DNA of 64,000 bases from Quercus robur (lineage: Eukaryota; Streptophyta; Magnoliopsida; Fagales; Fagaceae), in the NCBI RefSeq assembly GCF_932294415.1, contig NC_065544.1:26821351-26885350 (forward strand), read 5' to 3'. Made by a program: the position numbers and the translations under genes. Shown here in pieces: positions 1-10,645 of this stretch (the first letter of the stretch is position 1; each line of letters begins with the position of its first letter). The notes beneath the pieces are model-generated. The model was not told the DNA's origin, did no database searches, and saw only the letters and a list, made by a program, of their open reading frames with translations.

Positions 1-560
1 AAATATCCTAAAACCTCTAAAACAAACAAAATAGCTCTAAACCTCTAAAACAACCAAAATACCCCTCAAAATATCTAAAATGACCAAAATACCACTAATC
101 CTATAAAATGAACAAAATACACCCAAAACCTCTAAAATTACCAAATAGAGTTTTGGAATATTTAGGATGTTTCGAGGGTATTTTTTGTCAAATTAAAGTT
201 TTTAAGAGTATTTTAGTCATTTTGTAGGTTTTGAGGGAATGTCACTAATTTTTTATGTTTTACAGGTGTTTTGTTAATTTTTAGATTTTGGGACTATTTT
301 AGTAATTTTATAGGTTTTGGAGGTCTTTCAATCATTTTTTAGGTTTTGGGGATATTTCAGTCATGTTTTTTTTTAGGTTTTGGAGGTATTTTAGTCATTT
401 TTTTAGGTTTAGGGGGTATTTTGGTCATTTTTTAGTTTTAGGGGGGATTTTGGTCATTTTTTAGGTTTAGGGGTTATTTTAGTCATTTTTAGGTTTTGGG
501 GGTATTTCGGTTACTTTTTAGGTTTCAGGAAAATTTCAATTAATTTTTAGGTTTCGAGTG
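1..560. repeat. Degenerate minisatellite in two opposite orientations
   Basis: From about 170 to 560 a unit of roughly 36 bp recurs: a GGTTTTGGGG-like core, then TATTTTAGTCATTTTTTA. From 1 to about 150 the same unit appears reverse-complemented (CCAAAATACC, CCTCTAAAA). The two arrays are head to head around position 160. No open reading frame is conserved across units. Confidence 0.8.
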
Positions 561-860
561 TATTTCTATCATTTTTAGATTTAAGCAAACATGGCAGAAT
601 GGGTCAAAATTTTCTAACCCAACTTGACCTGACCCAAAAAATACCTGACCCGAACCCGATTTTTTTAACCTGAAGCAAAAACGGGTTGACTCGTGACCTA
701 ACTCGTGTTTTTTGCAAGTCAACCCGACTCGACTTGAACCCGAACCATTTTTTAAAACTTTTTTTTTGGTAAAAAAAATAATAAAATTTAGACAATATTG
801 GTTTAATTGTTTGTTGTGAGATTTAAGGAAACAATTGAGACATTTACATAACTGCATGCA
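561..860. repeat. GC-richer degenerate repeat (AACCCGA / TTGACC type)
   Basis: Short variants of AACCCGA, GACCCGAAC and ACTTGACCTGACC recur between about 595 and 750. The Gly/Ser-rich open frames on the - strand come from this composition and are not a gene. It resembles a diverged non-autonomous element, family unknown. Confidence 0.5.
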
Positions 861-1219
861 AATTAATTGAAAGATGAATGGTAGAGCATTCTATAATGAG
901 TAAAGATTTTTAGATATCAAATAGCAAAGTACATGCCAAGATAATCTTGTAACAGTAGAGTTAAAAATATAGATTTAAAATTGTTGACATGTGTGAGATC
1001 ACAAGTGTGTAAATAGTGAAGCCAAAGTATCAAATTAGCATAAATTATGAATGCTTAGACCTATTTTTTAACAATTTATGTCCAAAATAAACTGCTTTCA
1101 AAATAAATTATGATATTTCCTAGAGTGTGTGTTGCTTAACAACAATTCATAAAAGAGACCATGTATAAATAAGTAAACAATCAAACTTTAATATATATCT
1201 CAAATTGAAATAGGTTGTT
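861..1219. other. Intergenic, nothing recognised
   Basis: AT-rich unique-looking sequence with no plausible coding region or repeat that I can see. Confidence 0.5.
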
Positions 1220-1885
1220 GTAGGGTCACGTTTTTCAGGCCAAGCCCAAAATGAATGGGACCTTAGACCTTGAGCCCCTTATAATGAATTTGTAGAGAAT
1301 GGGCCAAAGAACTAGGCTTTAGCGTATGAACAACGATCATCATGGTGCTCTTTACGATCAGATTGAGGCAGATCGGATTTCTCAGAGAGGGTTGGTCCTC
1401 GCCACGGTCTAGGGAGCCTTCTTTGATGCCTCTGGTGTGTTGGGGGGTCTCTGCCCCGCCCTCTCTATCTCTCTTTACTCCCTTTTTATAGTAGTTTCCT
1501 TCTTCCTGAATAGGGCCCCTAGAGTAGGTATTTATCCCATCAACCCTTCCCTCCAGTTGTTGGGAGTGGTTGTAAGGACAGAGAAGTATGGCCGTGTCAG
1601 GCGCATGGCACTGAATGAGATAATGGCAGCCTTTCATTTAAACACTTTCGTTGTCATTTCCTGCTTTAGTACTCTTCCCGCTCCGTGGGATGATAGAGAG
1701 TGTCACTGCTGGTGGCAGGTCACTTCTCCCATCCTCGGCTACAATGTGCCGAGGAGGGCTCTCCCCGTGGCCGAGGAAGGGCTTTTCCTCCCCGCAACCA
1801 AGGAGGGATTTTTCCCTTGGGCTGGGCCTTTGGTCCAATATAAACATCGACATGGGCCTATTGGTCTTTTACCCCCCCCCCCCAA
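1220..1885 (-). mobile_element. Non-autonomous repeat, copy 1 of the family at 57382-58030
   Basis: Read on the - strand it starts with TTG, a run of G and TAAAAGACC, and ends with GACCCTAC. The copy at 57382-58030 has the same ends in the opposite orientation. Shared internal features are CCGAGGA repeats and a TATA-like CTATAAAAAGG (about 1480) at a comparable place. It holds no conserved protein. The flanks here do not show a clean target-site duplication, so it may be old. Family unassigned: a short LTR-like or MULE-like element are both possible. Confidence 0.6.
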
Positions 1886-2690
1886 TAGTTGCCAATCACA
1901 ATTGATAATAAATTATAAAATTAATTTTCAAGATTGTAAATTTCTTATATGTTTTTATTCTTTGTCAAATAAGTTATCAAATAAGTCATTTGTAATTTTG
2001 TTTTATATTTTGGGATGTTGATATTGTGTAGAAATAAAACTTGTGCATTTGTTTTACTTATCTTTGTATTATTTTGTTTTAGATAGCAATGTTAGGATTT
2101 TTATAATTTTAAAATTATTGAATAAGTATTAAGAAGTTTAACTGAGTTCATGCTTGATATAAGTGGTGAATTCAAAGTAATGCACTTTACATCAAGTAAT
2201 TTGTTGTATGACTTTCCAAATGGCAAATACATGTTGTTTTCTTTATTAAAAAAAAAAAAAATCATGGAGGAGATACCTTATGGCCAACTTTATTGATTAG
2301 TATTTTTCTTGAATGGTTGTGCTACCATCCTCACAGGTGGTCCATAATAATTTTGACTAATATATTTCTCTGTTGGTATCTTTAAACCTCACCCCCCCCC
2401 CCCCCTCCCAAAAAAAATATTAAACCTTGTATCTGTCATTCATCATGGAAATGGTGTCAATAGTTTTCATTCGGGATCAATTAGGCGCTAGGAGACTAGA
2501 GCACCCTATTGCATATGATCATTGATTGAGCCTCTCAAATCCATTCTCCTATCAAATTTGTGTGGATGGCCAATTAACATATTAATGATTATATATATAT
2601 ATATATATATATATAAATTGTGTTAGGCATTTGTGCTTAAGTTATGTGATTCAACCCACAATAGTAGTATAATAGTAGTACAATCCATTC
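1886..2690. other. Intergenic with low-complexity tracts
   Basis: Contains poly-A (about 2249-2261), poly-C (about 2391-2406) and an (AT)n tract (about 2590-2615). No gene seen. Confidence 0.5.
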
Positions 2691-2704
2691 TACAGTACAG
2701 TTCA

Positions 2705-3000
2705 GTCATTGCACACTCAGACGCACCCTCATGCAGGCACACACGCACCCTTCTACAGCAATATACGCACCACGTGTGCACACACACACGCACACTCCCC
2801 TGCACACCCTTACACACACAGATGTCACACCTACACACGCACACCCTTGCAGCAATATACGAACCACCTATGCACACCCTTACACCTACTTACAAATATC
2901 TACAAATATCAAGCCTACAATTGTCACAATGCCTATTTACAAATATCTACAAATATCCACCCATGCATATCTTTACAAATATCTGCAAATATCCACACTG
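2705..3000. repeat. Two adjacent minisatellite-like stretches
   Basis: From about 2705 to 2890 variants of CACACGCACCCTT recur, interspersed with GCAGCAATATACG. From about 2889 to 2995 a unit of 10-11 bp (TACAAATATC) recurs, often paired. Open frames here in three registers are His/Thr-rich by-products of the repeat. Confidence 0.75.
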
Positions 3001-3084
3001 TCACACTACAATACCTATCATTTAAATGTTTACTCATTTTCTTTATTGTGATCTATCTAATTTATTGCTATAATATTTTAGGTG

Positions 3085-4422
3085 ATATTCCTATGGATTA
3101 CAATTGATCATATTGATAATAGTGATGAAGATCATTCTTATGATGTGGAAAACGATGAATATGATGATGAGGAATTATATGATCTTGCTGTTGCTAGATG
3201 TCATGTTGTAGTGACATATTATATGAAATATATTGATAAACAACCTTGTAGAGATTCTGAACAAACTAGCTATATGTGGTTGATGGATTGTTTGACGAGT
3301 AATGAAACGAAATGTTTAGAATGAAGCCCCATGTTTTCCTTCAATTGTGTAATGTTTTACAACATACATATGGACTTCAGCACACAAGACATATTAGGCT
3401 TGAAGAGTCAGTAGGTATATGTTTAATGATACTTGGACAAGGAGCTTGTTATAGGATGGTTCAAGAAAGATTCTAACATTTTGGTGATACTATACATAGA
3501 CATTTTCATAGTGTTTTGAAACGCCGTAATATAATGTCAATGGATATCTTGAAGCCTTCTGACCCTACATTTAGTGTAGTTCTAAGACATATATAGAAGA
3601 ATCCATTGTGCATGCCACACTTTCAGGTATTCATTTCATACATTCTAATTTATTTATAATATTTGTTAGGATTATTTCCTAAGTATCTAAACTTTATATT
3701 CTATTTTAGGACTGCATTTGTGCCATTGATGGTACACATATCTAAGTTGTTGTTGGAGATGACAAGAAAGCTTCAAATTATAATAGAAAGGGCATGACAT
3801 CTTTTAATGTGATGGCAGCATGCGATTTTGATTTACTTTTCACATTTGTTATGGCTAGATGGGAGGGTGCAGCACATGATACACGTATTTTCTTAAATGC
3901 TATCCGTCGACAATCTGTCAACTTTCCAAAACCACTACCAAGTATATAAAATTTTTATATATTAAATATGTATGAAGGATATTATTTATGTACATCTTAC
4001 ATTTTTTTTTTCTTTTACTAGGAAAATATTATTTAGTTGATGTTGGATACCCCTTAAGGAAAGGATATTTGTCACCTTATAAGGGACAGAGGTATCATCT
4101 TTCAGATTTTCGACGAGCTGGTTGAGGGAATCCCATAGAAGAGAGGTTTAATTATGTTCACTCATCACTTAAAAGTGCAATTGAGTGAACTTTTGGAGTG
4201 TGGAAGAATAAATGGAAAATTTTGAAGCAAATGCCACCTTATGACATTAAGCACCAAAGAAACATTATAGTTGCTACTTGTGTTTTGCATAATTTCATTA
4301 GAAAACATGATAGGGAAGATGAGGGATTCAATTGGGGTGAACATGGCTTGGACAGACCAAGAAACAATAATAGTGGAGAAGATAGTAGCAAACAGGCAAG
4401 CGTTGAAAATATACAAGATTAG
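3085..4422 (+). pseudogene. PIF/Harbinger transposase (HARBI1-like DDE nuclease), degraded
   Basis: The conceptual translation, spread over several frames, matches plant PIF/Harbinger transposases. An acidic N-terminal part (DNSDEDHSYD) is followed by MWLMDCL and QGACYRMVQERF. The first catalytic Asp is in AIDGTHI (about 3722-3742), the second in YLVDVGYPL (about 4030-4056), and the Glu side follows in NPIEERFNYVHSS and TFGVWKNKWKIL (about 4126-4220). Two introns are visible, about 3627-3711 and 3941-4020, each ending in AG. In-frame stops break it: ERF is followed by TAA near 3476, THI by TAA near 3743, RRAG by TGA near 4122, and AIE by TGA near 4186, where the family has an Arg codon. The product would have cut and pasted DNA in the nucleus. 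It is dead here. Confidence 0.85.
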
Positions 4423-5480
4423 GAGATGAAATTTGTTCATGACAAAATAGCTCGATCCATTTGCGGGTTGTAAACAATATTTTTATTATTTCTGTTTTGG
4501 TGTTTTGGTTTTTAATTTTTCGGATAAGAACTTTTTTATTATTATAATGGATTGTCTAGTATTGATATTGCTGGCAATTAACATTTTAATATAATTATTT
4601 TCCTAATCAGTTTAATATCTTTTTCTTGATGAGTTATTTTAATATTTTAAATTTGATAAACTTCTCTCCATGAATTTCAACAACGAAAACATCATTATTG
4701 TTGTTATTATTAATGTAATTGTTAAGCTTAATTACATATTTTCAATAATAATAAAAACACTTATCACAGGAAAACTGACAGTATACACTTTTTAAAACAG
4801 CTTCAAAAAATAGTTAAGTCTTTTTTTGGAATTTACACTCAAAACAATTATTTTTAAAACAACTTATCCATATGGTTTTAAAAATAGAAAATGCATATTT
4901 TCACATTTTTATCAAACACTTATTTGTGGTTTTTAAAATGGAGTTTTCAAAACGCACGTTTTAAAAAACTAGTTTTTAAAACGCACATTTTGAAACAGCT
5001 TATCCAAATAGACCCTATGTATTTCTCTATCTTCTCTTTCTTACATATTCCCCTTATCTTCCTTTTTCTCTTAAGTCCTATCTCTACCAAATCCCAATAT
5101 TCCCACATCCCAAATCCCATCCCAACCATGTATTCAAAATTTTCTTTGAAGTTCTCTTCTTCTTTTTAGCTTTTACTAAACAGTCTAGACTTCTCTCTTC
5201 TTCCTGATGGCAATCTGCTACTGGTCTTTATCTTCCTCTCCTCTCTCGTTATAGTCAGCTCCAAAGAGTGCCTCTACTTGTGCAGAATTCTCTTCAAAAA
5301 ATGCTTGAGCTAATCTCTTTTCTAGAAACTTTTAGAGACAAGGATAAAGCTAAAGGAGAGATAGTGACTTTGAGTTTAGAGTTTAGACCTAGCTAAAGGA
5401 GAAACAGTGTGGCTTTGGGTTTAAACCCAGCAAGAAGACAAAATAGGTAGGTTCAGTAAGGAAAAAGAAAGCCAAAATTC
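4423..5480. other. Intergenic, AT-rich, no gene
   Basis: The stretch around 4770-5010 contains imperfect repeats of TTTTAAAAC and AAACGCAC, suggesting an old non-autonomous element. No credible coding region. Confidence 0.45.
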
Positions 5481-5663
5481 ATACCGGCCGAAATTTGTAT
5501 TTCGGCCGAAATTACCCAAAACAGACCGGAACACCCAAAACAAATCGGAATTGGCCAAAATTTCATCCGAGCTGGAACAGAAGGTGTTTCCATTCCGGTT
5601 TGTAATCCGATACGAGAAATTCCGGCCATTCCGGCTGGAACGGAACAGAATCGATAACATTGG
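5481..5663. mobile_element. accgg-type element fragment (relative of 52332-55727)
   Basis: Rich in CCGGAAT, GGCCGAAAT and CGGAACAG. Its right end read backwards (CCAATGTTATCGATTCTG) aligns with the left end of the larger element at 52332 (CAAGGTTATCAATTCTG). The GC content contrasts sharply with the flanks. No protein is conserved. Confidence 0.55.
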
Positions 5664-6213
5664 TAAAAACACAAAATGCCACCACCGAAAGACATGTGTC
5701 ATAACCCAGAGACCTTAAAAAAATCAAACTTATAGATACAGTACCCATGATCTTTCCCTAAAATAACGAATCTGCCACTCTCGCGCACGTGGAGTTAATA
5801 GCATACTAGTCTCTGGTTGTACCGTGTGGGCAAAATTCCTAGCCATCAACGGTAAAAAGGATTTTTTTTTTTTTTTTTTTTTTTTGACATCAACGGTAAA
5901 AAGGCATTAATCCAAAGATTAAAAAGAATATTGGCACATATTATAGATTTATTGCTTGCAAATAATAACCTCTGCCATAATATTAAATTAAATTCAAAGT
6001 TTATTAATTGCTTTCAAACACATTTGATTTTCTTCTTTATGGTGATTATTTCTGTTGTAATTAGGTTTATCTCTAGTTTTATAACTAGACTAGATTTATT
6101 TCATTTATTCCTTCTCAACAAAAAAAAAAAAAAATGTCCCTCAAAAAAAATACTTATGTCATTTTTTTGAGTATCATTTTTTTTTCTACAAATTTTATCT
6201 TTATATTTCTTGA

Positions 6214-6254
<41 letters not shown>

Positions 6255-6660
6255 TATCAAATTTTAGGATGTCTACGTTTACTCAACACAAGGTTTTTTT
6301 TTTTTTTTTAGTTTCTCAAAAAAAAAAAAAAAAAGTCTCTTGTAACTTAAATTTTGATTTGGATTTTTTTAAATACAAGTTTTTTTTTTTTTTTGAAAAC
6401 AATAAAAGTTTTTTTTATATAAACTTTTGAATACAAATTAAAACATTCATTGTAGCCTACATCTTTTAAAATAAATAAATGCAGATAATAAGAAATTAAG
6501 ACTATATCAAAATCAAATTTAATAGATAATTCCATCCAAAAAAAAAATTTTAATAGATTTTTTTTTTAGTGTGGAGGTAATAAAGATAACTGAACTGACT
6601 CAACATGTTTTTTTTTTTTTTTTTTTGAGGGGAACTGACTCAACATGTTGATTTGCCGGA
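5664..6660. other. Intergenic with many homopolymer and (AT)n tracts
   Basis: Poly-T near 5862-5885, 6301-6310, 6380-6394 and 6609-6626; poly-A near 6119-6134 and 6318-6334; (TA)n near 6220-6246. No gene seen. Confidence 0.5.
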
Positions 6661-6730
6661 GCATCCTTGCAGTCCAATATATATCTCCACACTCTCTCCC
6701 TCACTGACACGATAGATACATTCCCATCTC

Positions 6731-6766
<36 letters not shown>

Positions 6767-7100
6767 GTAGAATGTTAGTGGTACCATACTTCTACTCCTC
6801 TATGTAACTTCCTTCTTCACGGTTCCAAATAGAAACTCGTATTGCATTTCTTTGTCTTTCGTTCCTTTTTCACAAATTCTCTCTTCTTTTTTTTTTTTTT
6901 TTTGTAAAGAAAATCATAAAGTTTCTTTTTTGTTTCTTGCTTATACCAAAAGTTTGAGCATTCCAACATTGAATCAAGGATCTTAGAGTGTAAGTCATTA
7001 GACCCACACGCAGATTCTGAGCCATTTTTGCTTATTGGTTGTCATTTGCACTGTTCTAAATTTGCAGAGGTTTTTGCAAAGCTTTTTGGGGTTTCTGGTT
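6661..7100 (+). promoter_or_regulatory. Presumed promoter and 5' leader of the FLOURY1-like gene
   Basis: A TATA-like tract (ATATATATC, about 6676) is followed by a pyrimidine-rich leader with (TC)n at about 6730-6762, a common plant 5'-UTR composition. A donor-like GTAAGT at about 6989 and an acceptor-like TTTGCAG ending near 7067 leave room for a 5'-UTR intron. This is inferred only; transcript data would settle it. Confidence 0.35.
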
Positions 7101-7943
7101 ATGGACTGCGCTTCCTGTTTGACGTTTCTGAGTCAGGGAAATGGTTTTGGTTGTGGGTTTTTTGTGTTTGGGTATTTCTCACATGTTTTCAATTTTTTGG
7201 GGTTTTTCTTTATATTTGGTTTGTGTTTGAAGGTTTTACAATTTGGTTGGCATAGTAAGGGTTTGATGCAATTTTTGTGTGAATTCAGAGGGAAATCAAG
7301 TGGTTTTAGAAATGGGGTTCCTCTAAAAAATGGTGCGGGTGAAGAATCTGATTCAAAGATTATGCCTTGTGAGCGTGAATCATTGAAGTTGTTGGAGGAT
7401 TCAAAGTCACAGAAACAGTTTGTGAATTCAAATGGTGATGCTTTGGAAGAGAATGATGAAGACAAAAAAGAATGCCATGGTGAAGATGAAGAATGTGATG
7501 TAATGGCATTGAGAAAATTGGTGAAGATAGAAAGGCAGCGAGCAAATGGCTCTTATGCAGAGCTTGAGAAGGAAAGAATGGCGGCTGCATCGGCAGCAGA
7601 GGAGGCAATGGCCATGATTTTGCGGCTTCAAAGAGAGAAAAGCTCAATAGAAATTCAAGCCAATCAATACCGCAGATTGGCTGAGCAGAAGCAGCAATAT
7701 GACCAAGAAGTGATACAATCTTTGCGATGGATTGTGATGAAACACGAGTCTAATAGGAGTTTGTTGGAAGATCAATTGAGGTTTTGTAGGCAAAAGTTGA
7801 AGCTTTGTACTATGAAGGGAAATGAAGTGGATCATGGACCTGAAGGAGTTGATGCAAGTATGAGATTTTTGAATTCCAGTACAGAACATGGTTTTGATGA
7901 TGTATTAATTAGTTCTCTTGACATGGATTCCTCAATGTTGTAA
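7101..7943 (+). CDS. FLOURY1-like membrane protein with GTD-binding (DUF593) domain
   Basis: Single-exon gene, 280 codons from the first ATG (MDCASCLTF). The open frame extends 22 codons upstream but has no ATG there. Residues about 18-45 are strongly hydrophobic (GFFVFGYFSHVFNFLGFFFI), one or two membrane passes. A hydrophilic linker with an acidic patch (EENDEDKK) follows. Residues about 135-220 are a charged coiled coil matching the GTD-binding/zein-binding domain (DUF593): LRKLVKIERQRANGSYAELE, then AEEAMAMILRLQREKS. This domain in the plant MyoB/zein-binding family binds myosin XI tails. The short form with an N-terminal membrane anchor and C-terminal DUF593 is the architecture of maize FLOURY1, an ER membrane protein of protein bodies, of about 300 aa. 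A role in tethering the ER or vesicles to partner proteins is inferred. Alternative: another short MyoB paralog. Confidence 0.85.
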   Translation: MDCASCLTFLSQGNGFGCGFFVFGYFSHVFNFLGFFFIFGLCLKVLQFGWHSKGLMQFLCEFRGKSSGFRNGVPLKNGAGEESDSKIMPCERESLKLLEDSKSQKQFVNSNGDALEENDEDKKECHGEDEECDVMALRKLVKIERQRANGSYAELEKERMAAASAAEEAMAMILRLQREKSSIEIQANQYRRLAEQKQQYDQEVIQSLRWIVMKHESNRSLLEDQLRFCRQKLKLCTMKGNEVDHGPEGVDASMRFLNSSTEHGFDDVLISSLDMDSSML

Positions 7944-8074
7944 GTTTATTGAGCATATCTTGAATAATACGTTGATGTAGCCTTTCTTCCAATATATTTT
8001 TGTTTATAAATGTAAATTTAGCCTTCTTTTTGTTTTGCCTTTGATTCGGTAATTTAAATTTTAAAATTTTGACT

Positions 8075-8348
8075 AAGGGTGTGTTTGGATAGAACTTATT
8101 TTGCTGAAACTGAAAATTGAAAACTGAAAACACCGTAGCAAAATAATTTTTAAATGTGTGAATAGTACCGTGGAACCCATTTTTAATGAAAAAGTTGCTG
8201 AAAAGTGTAATTTGTGGGTCCATGAACAGTGCATAAATGCACTGTTCACGGACAAAAAGTCAACAAGTGCGGCTAAAAAAAAAAAAAAAAACTGAAACGC
8301 ATGAAAAGCTAAACGTGGACGCAAAAGCTGAATACAAACACACACTAA
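8075..8348 (+). mobile_element. MITE-like element, copy 1 of an inverted pair
   Basis: Starts with TAAGGGTGTGTTTGGAT and ends with an imperfect inverse (CAAACACACACTAAG). Inside are AAACTGAAAA repeats, CACCGTAGCAAAATAA, a GTGAACAGTGCA-like palindrome and a poly-A stretch. It lies about 130 bp after the stop of the FLOURY1-like gene. No coding capacity. Confidence 0.8.
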
Positions 8349-8626
8349 GAGAGCGTTTGGATTGGGCTGAAAGTGGCTGAAAGTTTTGTTGCGTTTTCAA
8401 GCTTTTTTTTTTTTTTTTTGGTTCCAGCTGTATTATTTGACCAAGTCAACTGTGAACAGTGCATTCATGCATTGTTCACGGATCCACAAATTCCATTTTT
8501 TAGCAACTTTTTCATTAAAAAAGGGTCCCACGACACTATTTACACATTTAAAATTTATTTTGCTACAGTGTTTTCAGTTTCAGTTTTCAGTTTCAGCAAA
8601 AATAAGCTCAATCCAAACTGATCCTA
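8349..8626 (-). mobile_element. MITE-like element, copy 2, opposite orientation
   Basis: The reverse complement of this stretch aligns along its length with 8075-8348: TTTGGATTGAGC, AACTGAAACTGAAAACACTG, TGAAAAAGTTGCT, then the GAACAATGCATGAATGCA core. Copies 1 and 2 are directly adjacent and inverted, giving a potential fold-back of about 550 nt. Confidence 0.8.
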
Positions 8627-8927
8627 AATGTTTAGGAATGTATTGATGATTGATTGATTTTTAAAAATTCTGTACAATTACTTTGTTATTTAATACTTAG
8701 TGAATACTGAAAATGAAAGTATATTACAACCTTGGAGATAGTCAGATAGATAGAATGCAGATAGGTAGAATGTCATTAATTAGGTCCAATGGTCATTTAC
8801 AATTTTTTTTCTCCTTTTCTTTCAAATAAATTTGATATATTGATACCGTTTATTTACACAATTATAATTTTATCCTAAACAAATCTGAGGCCTTAGAAAC
8901 ATTGCTCTCTTTTCTTTTCTTTTTTGG

Positions 8928-10080
8928 TAAATTGCAAATCACACCCCTAATGTTTGGGGTTGCTTGAATTTCACACTCTAAAGTTTTAGAACTTGAATTT
9001 TACATTCTGAAGTTTGGTTCGGTTAGCAATTCATTCCATGCGGTTAGCTTCTGTTGTTAAGTGACACGTTATCATGCTGACATATTTTGTTTTTGCCAAA
9101 TCAACCTCAGAACTACGCAATTTCAATGAAAAATAAAAACTGACCTGGCATACACAAAACTAAAAGCCTAAAACTACACCGTTTCAGCCTAACTTCTAAA
9201 ATCCCAAACCAAAACTCACGAAGGCAGCTCCCTCCCACCTTGGAAGGCAAAGGCCCATCGTGAACACAGAGCAGAACAGCTCCACAGCAGCAGCCACAAC
9301 GGCGGCCTCAGTGAGAACTCTTTCTCTCCTCTCCAGCTCTATTTCTCTTTCTTTGACAGATTTTTGAACCCACAACAATTATTTATTTCTTTTAAATGGA
9401 AGAATTGTTTTATTGGCTAAGGTTGAATCTGGAAAAAAGTTGTAGAAGCTAAAAATAGTGGAAACAGATTTGTTGGCGTCAAAGCACTAGCCAATTGCCA
9501 AAGCTTACTTATTTCTTAGTGGTTTACTTAGTGATAAACCGTAAACTCTTGCTTCTTTTAGAAGCATGGTAATTTTTGTATTATTATCATTCACTTTTCT
9601 TTTTATCAGACCTTCATACCCTTTAGTTCCCTTGACTTGATTATTCAAATCTAATGGCTTTCTCTGAAACCTGAACTGTTTTATTTGTAAATTTGTTGCA
9701 ATGATACTCACTGTGGCTGCCGTTGCGGCTGTTGCTGTGACCACCACTGTGGCTGCTGCTGTGGAGCTGTTCACGATGGGTCTCTACCGTGCGTGGTGGG
9801 AGGGAGTTGCCTTCGTGAGTTTTGGTTTGGGATTTTAGAAATTAGGCTGCAACGGTGTAGTTTTAGGCTTTTATTTTGTGTATGTCAAGTCAGCTTTTAC
9901 TTTTCATTGAAACTGGTAGTTTTGACTTTGAGGATGATTTGGCAAAATAAAACATGTTAGCACAATGATGCATCAGTTAAAAGTAAAAGCTAATTATGGG
10001 GAGTGAAAATGCTAACGGATCAAACTTTAAAGTATAAAATCCAAGTAACTTTAAACATTAGGGGTGTAATTTGTAATTTA
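8928..10080. mobile_element. Long-inverted-repeat (foldback-like) element
   Basis: The left arm (8928 to about 9325) and right arm (about 9745 to 10080) are inverted copies. Left end TAAATTGCAAATCACACCCC, right end read backwards TAAATTACAAATTACACCCC. Inner arm sequence pairs as well: CTCACGAAGGCAGCTCC against GGAGTTGCCTTCGTGAG, and CTCCACAGCAGCAGCC against GGCTGCTGCTGTGGAG. Arms are about 350-400 bp. The middle (about 9330-9740) is unique. No transposase. MULE-like or foldback type is possible; target-site duplication is unclear because the flanks are T-rich. Confidence 0.8.
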
Positions 10081-10470
10081 TTCTTTTTTTCTTTTTTCTT
10101 TTTTAATAGCTTATAAACCATGAACTGTTGATTTGAACAATGATTTCCTGAACTTTTCATTTGAACAATTAATTTCAAAGATACCAACCTAGTCACAAAT
10201 CAAACATTTTGTTCATATTTCTAGTAAAGTCTAACGGATTTAACTTCATGATGTGCAATCTTTTTGTTTTGATAGATAGGGAGGGAGGGAGAGGCGGGGT
10301 TTAAACCCGATACATGGGACACCATCAAGCATGTCGTTACCATTACATTATCACTTAAACCCCCACATTAGTGCACACTTATTTTTACCTCACCATCAAT
10401 AACTTCAAATACCATTATCACCAAGTCAAGATGAATACTCTTTTGTAGCGTTTGGAAATTCTTTGGGGGC
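10081..10470. other. Intergenic, no gene
   Basis: Contains a purine-rich patch (GGGAGGGAGGGAGAGG near 10281). Nothing else recognised. Confidence 0.45.
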
Positions 10471-10645
10471 TAAGGGTATGTTTGGATACCGTTGATTTTG
10501 CTAAAACTGAAAAATTATTGTTGAAAGTACTGTAGATAAAGGTAAAAGTTAATTAAAATAGTACAACAAAGCCCATGAATAGTAGCAAAAATAAGCTAAA
10601 TAGTAGAATAATTTTCATTTTTCATTCTAACCCAAACACACACTA
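10471..10645 (+). mobile_element. Short MITE-like element
   Basis: TAAGGGTATGTTTGGAT at the left and CCCAAACACACACTA at the right form imperfect terminal inverted repeats. Internal AAAACTGAAAA and GTACTGTAG relate it to the pair at 8075-8626. About 175 bp, no coding capacity. Confidence 0.65.

Noticed and set aside
1437-2021. 194-codon open frame on the + strand
   Set aside because: It lies in the non-autonomous repeat and runs into AT-rich flank; the second copy at 57382-58030 does not keep the frame.
2633-3107. His/Thr-rich open frames in three registers
   Set aside because: They arise from the CACACGCACCC minisatellite; three overlapping frames with similar composition indicate repeat, not protein.
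7035-7100. Upstream extension of the FLOURY1-like protein
   Set aside because: The open frame starts without ATG (TTG) and an acceptor-like AG lies inside it; ATG at 7101 is the first credible start.
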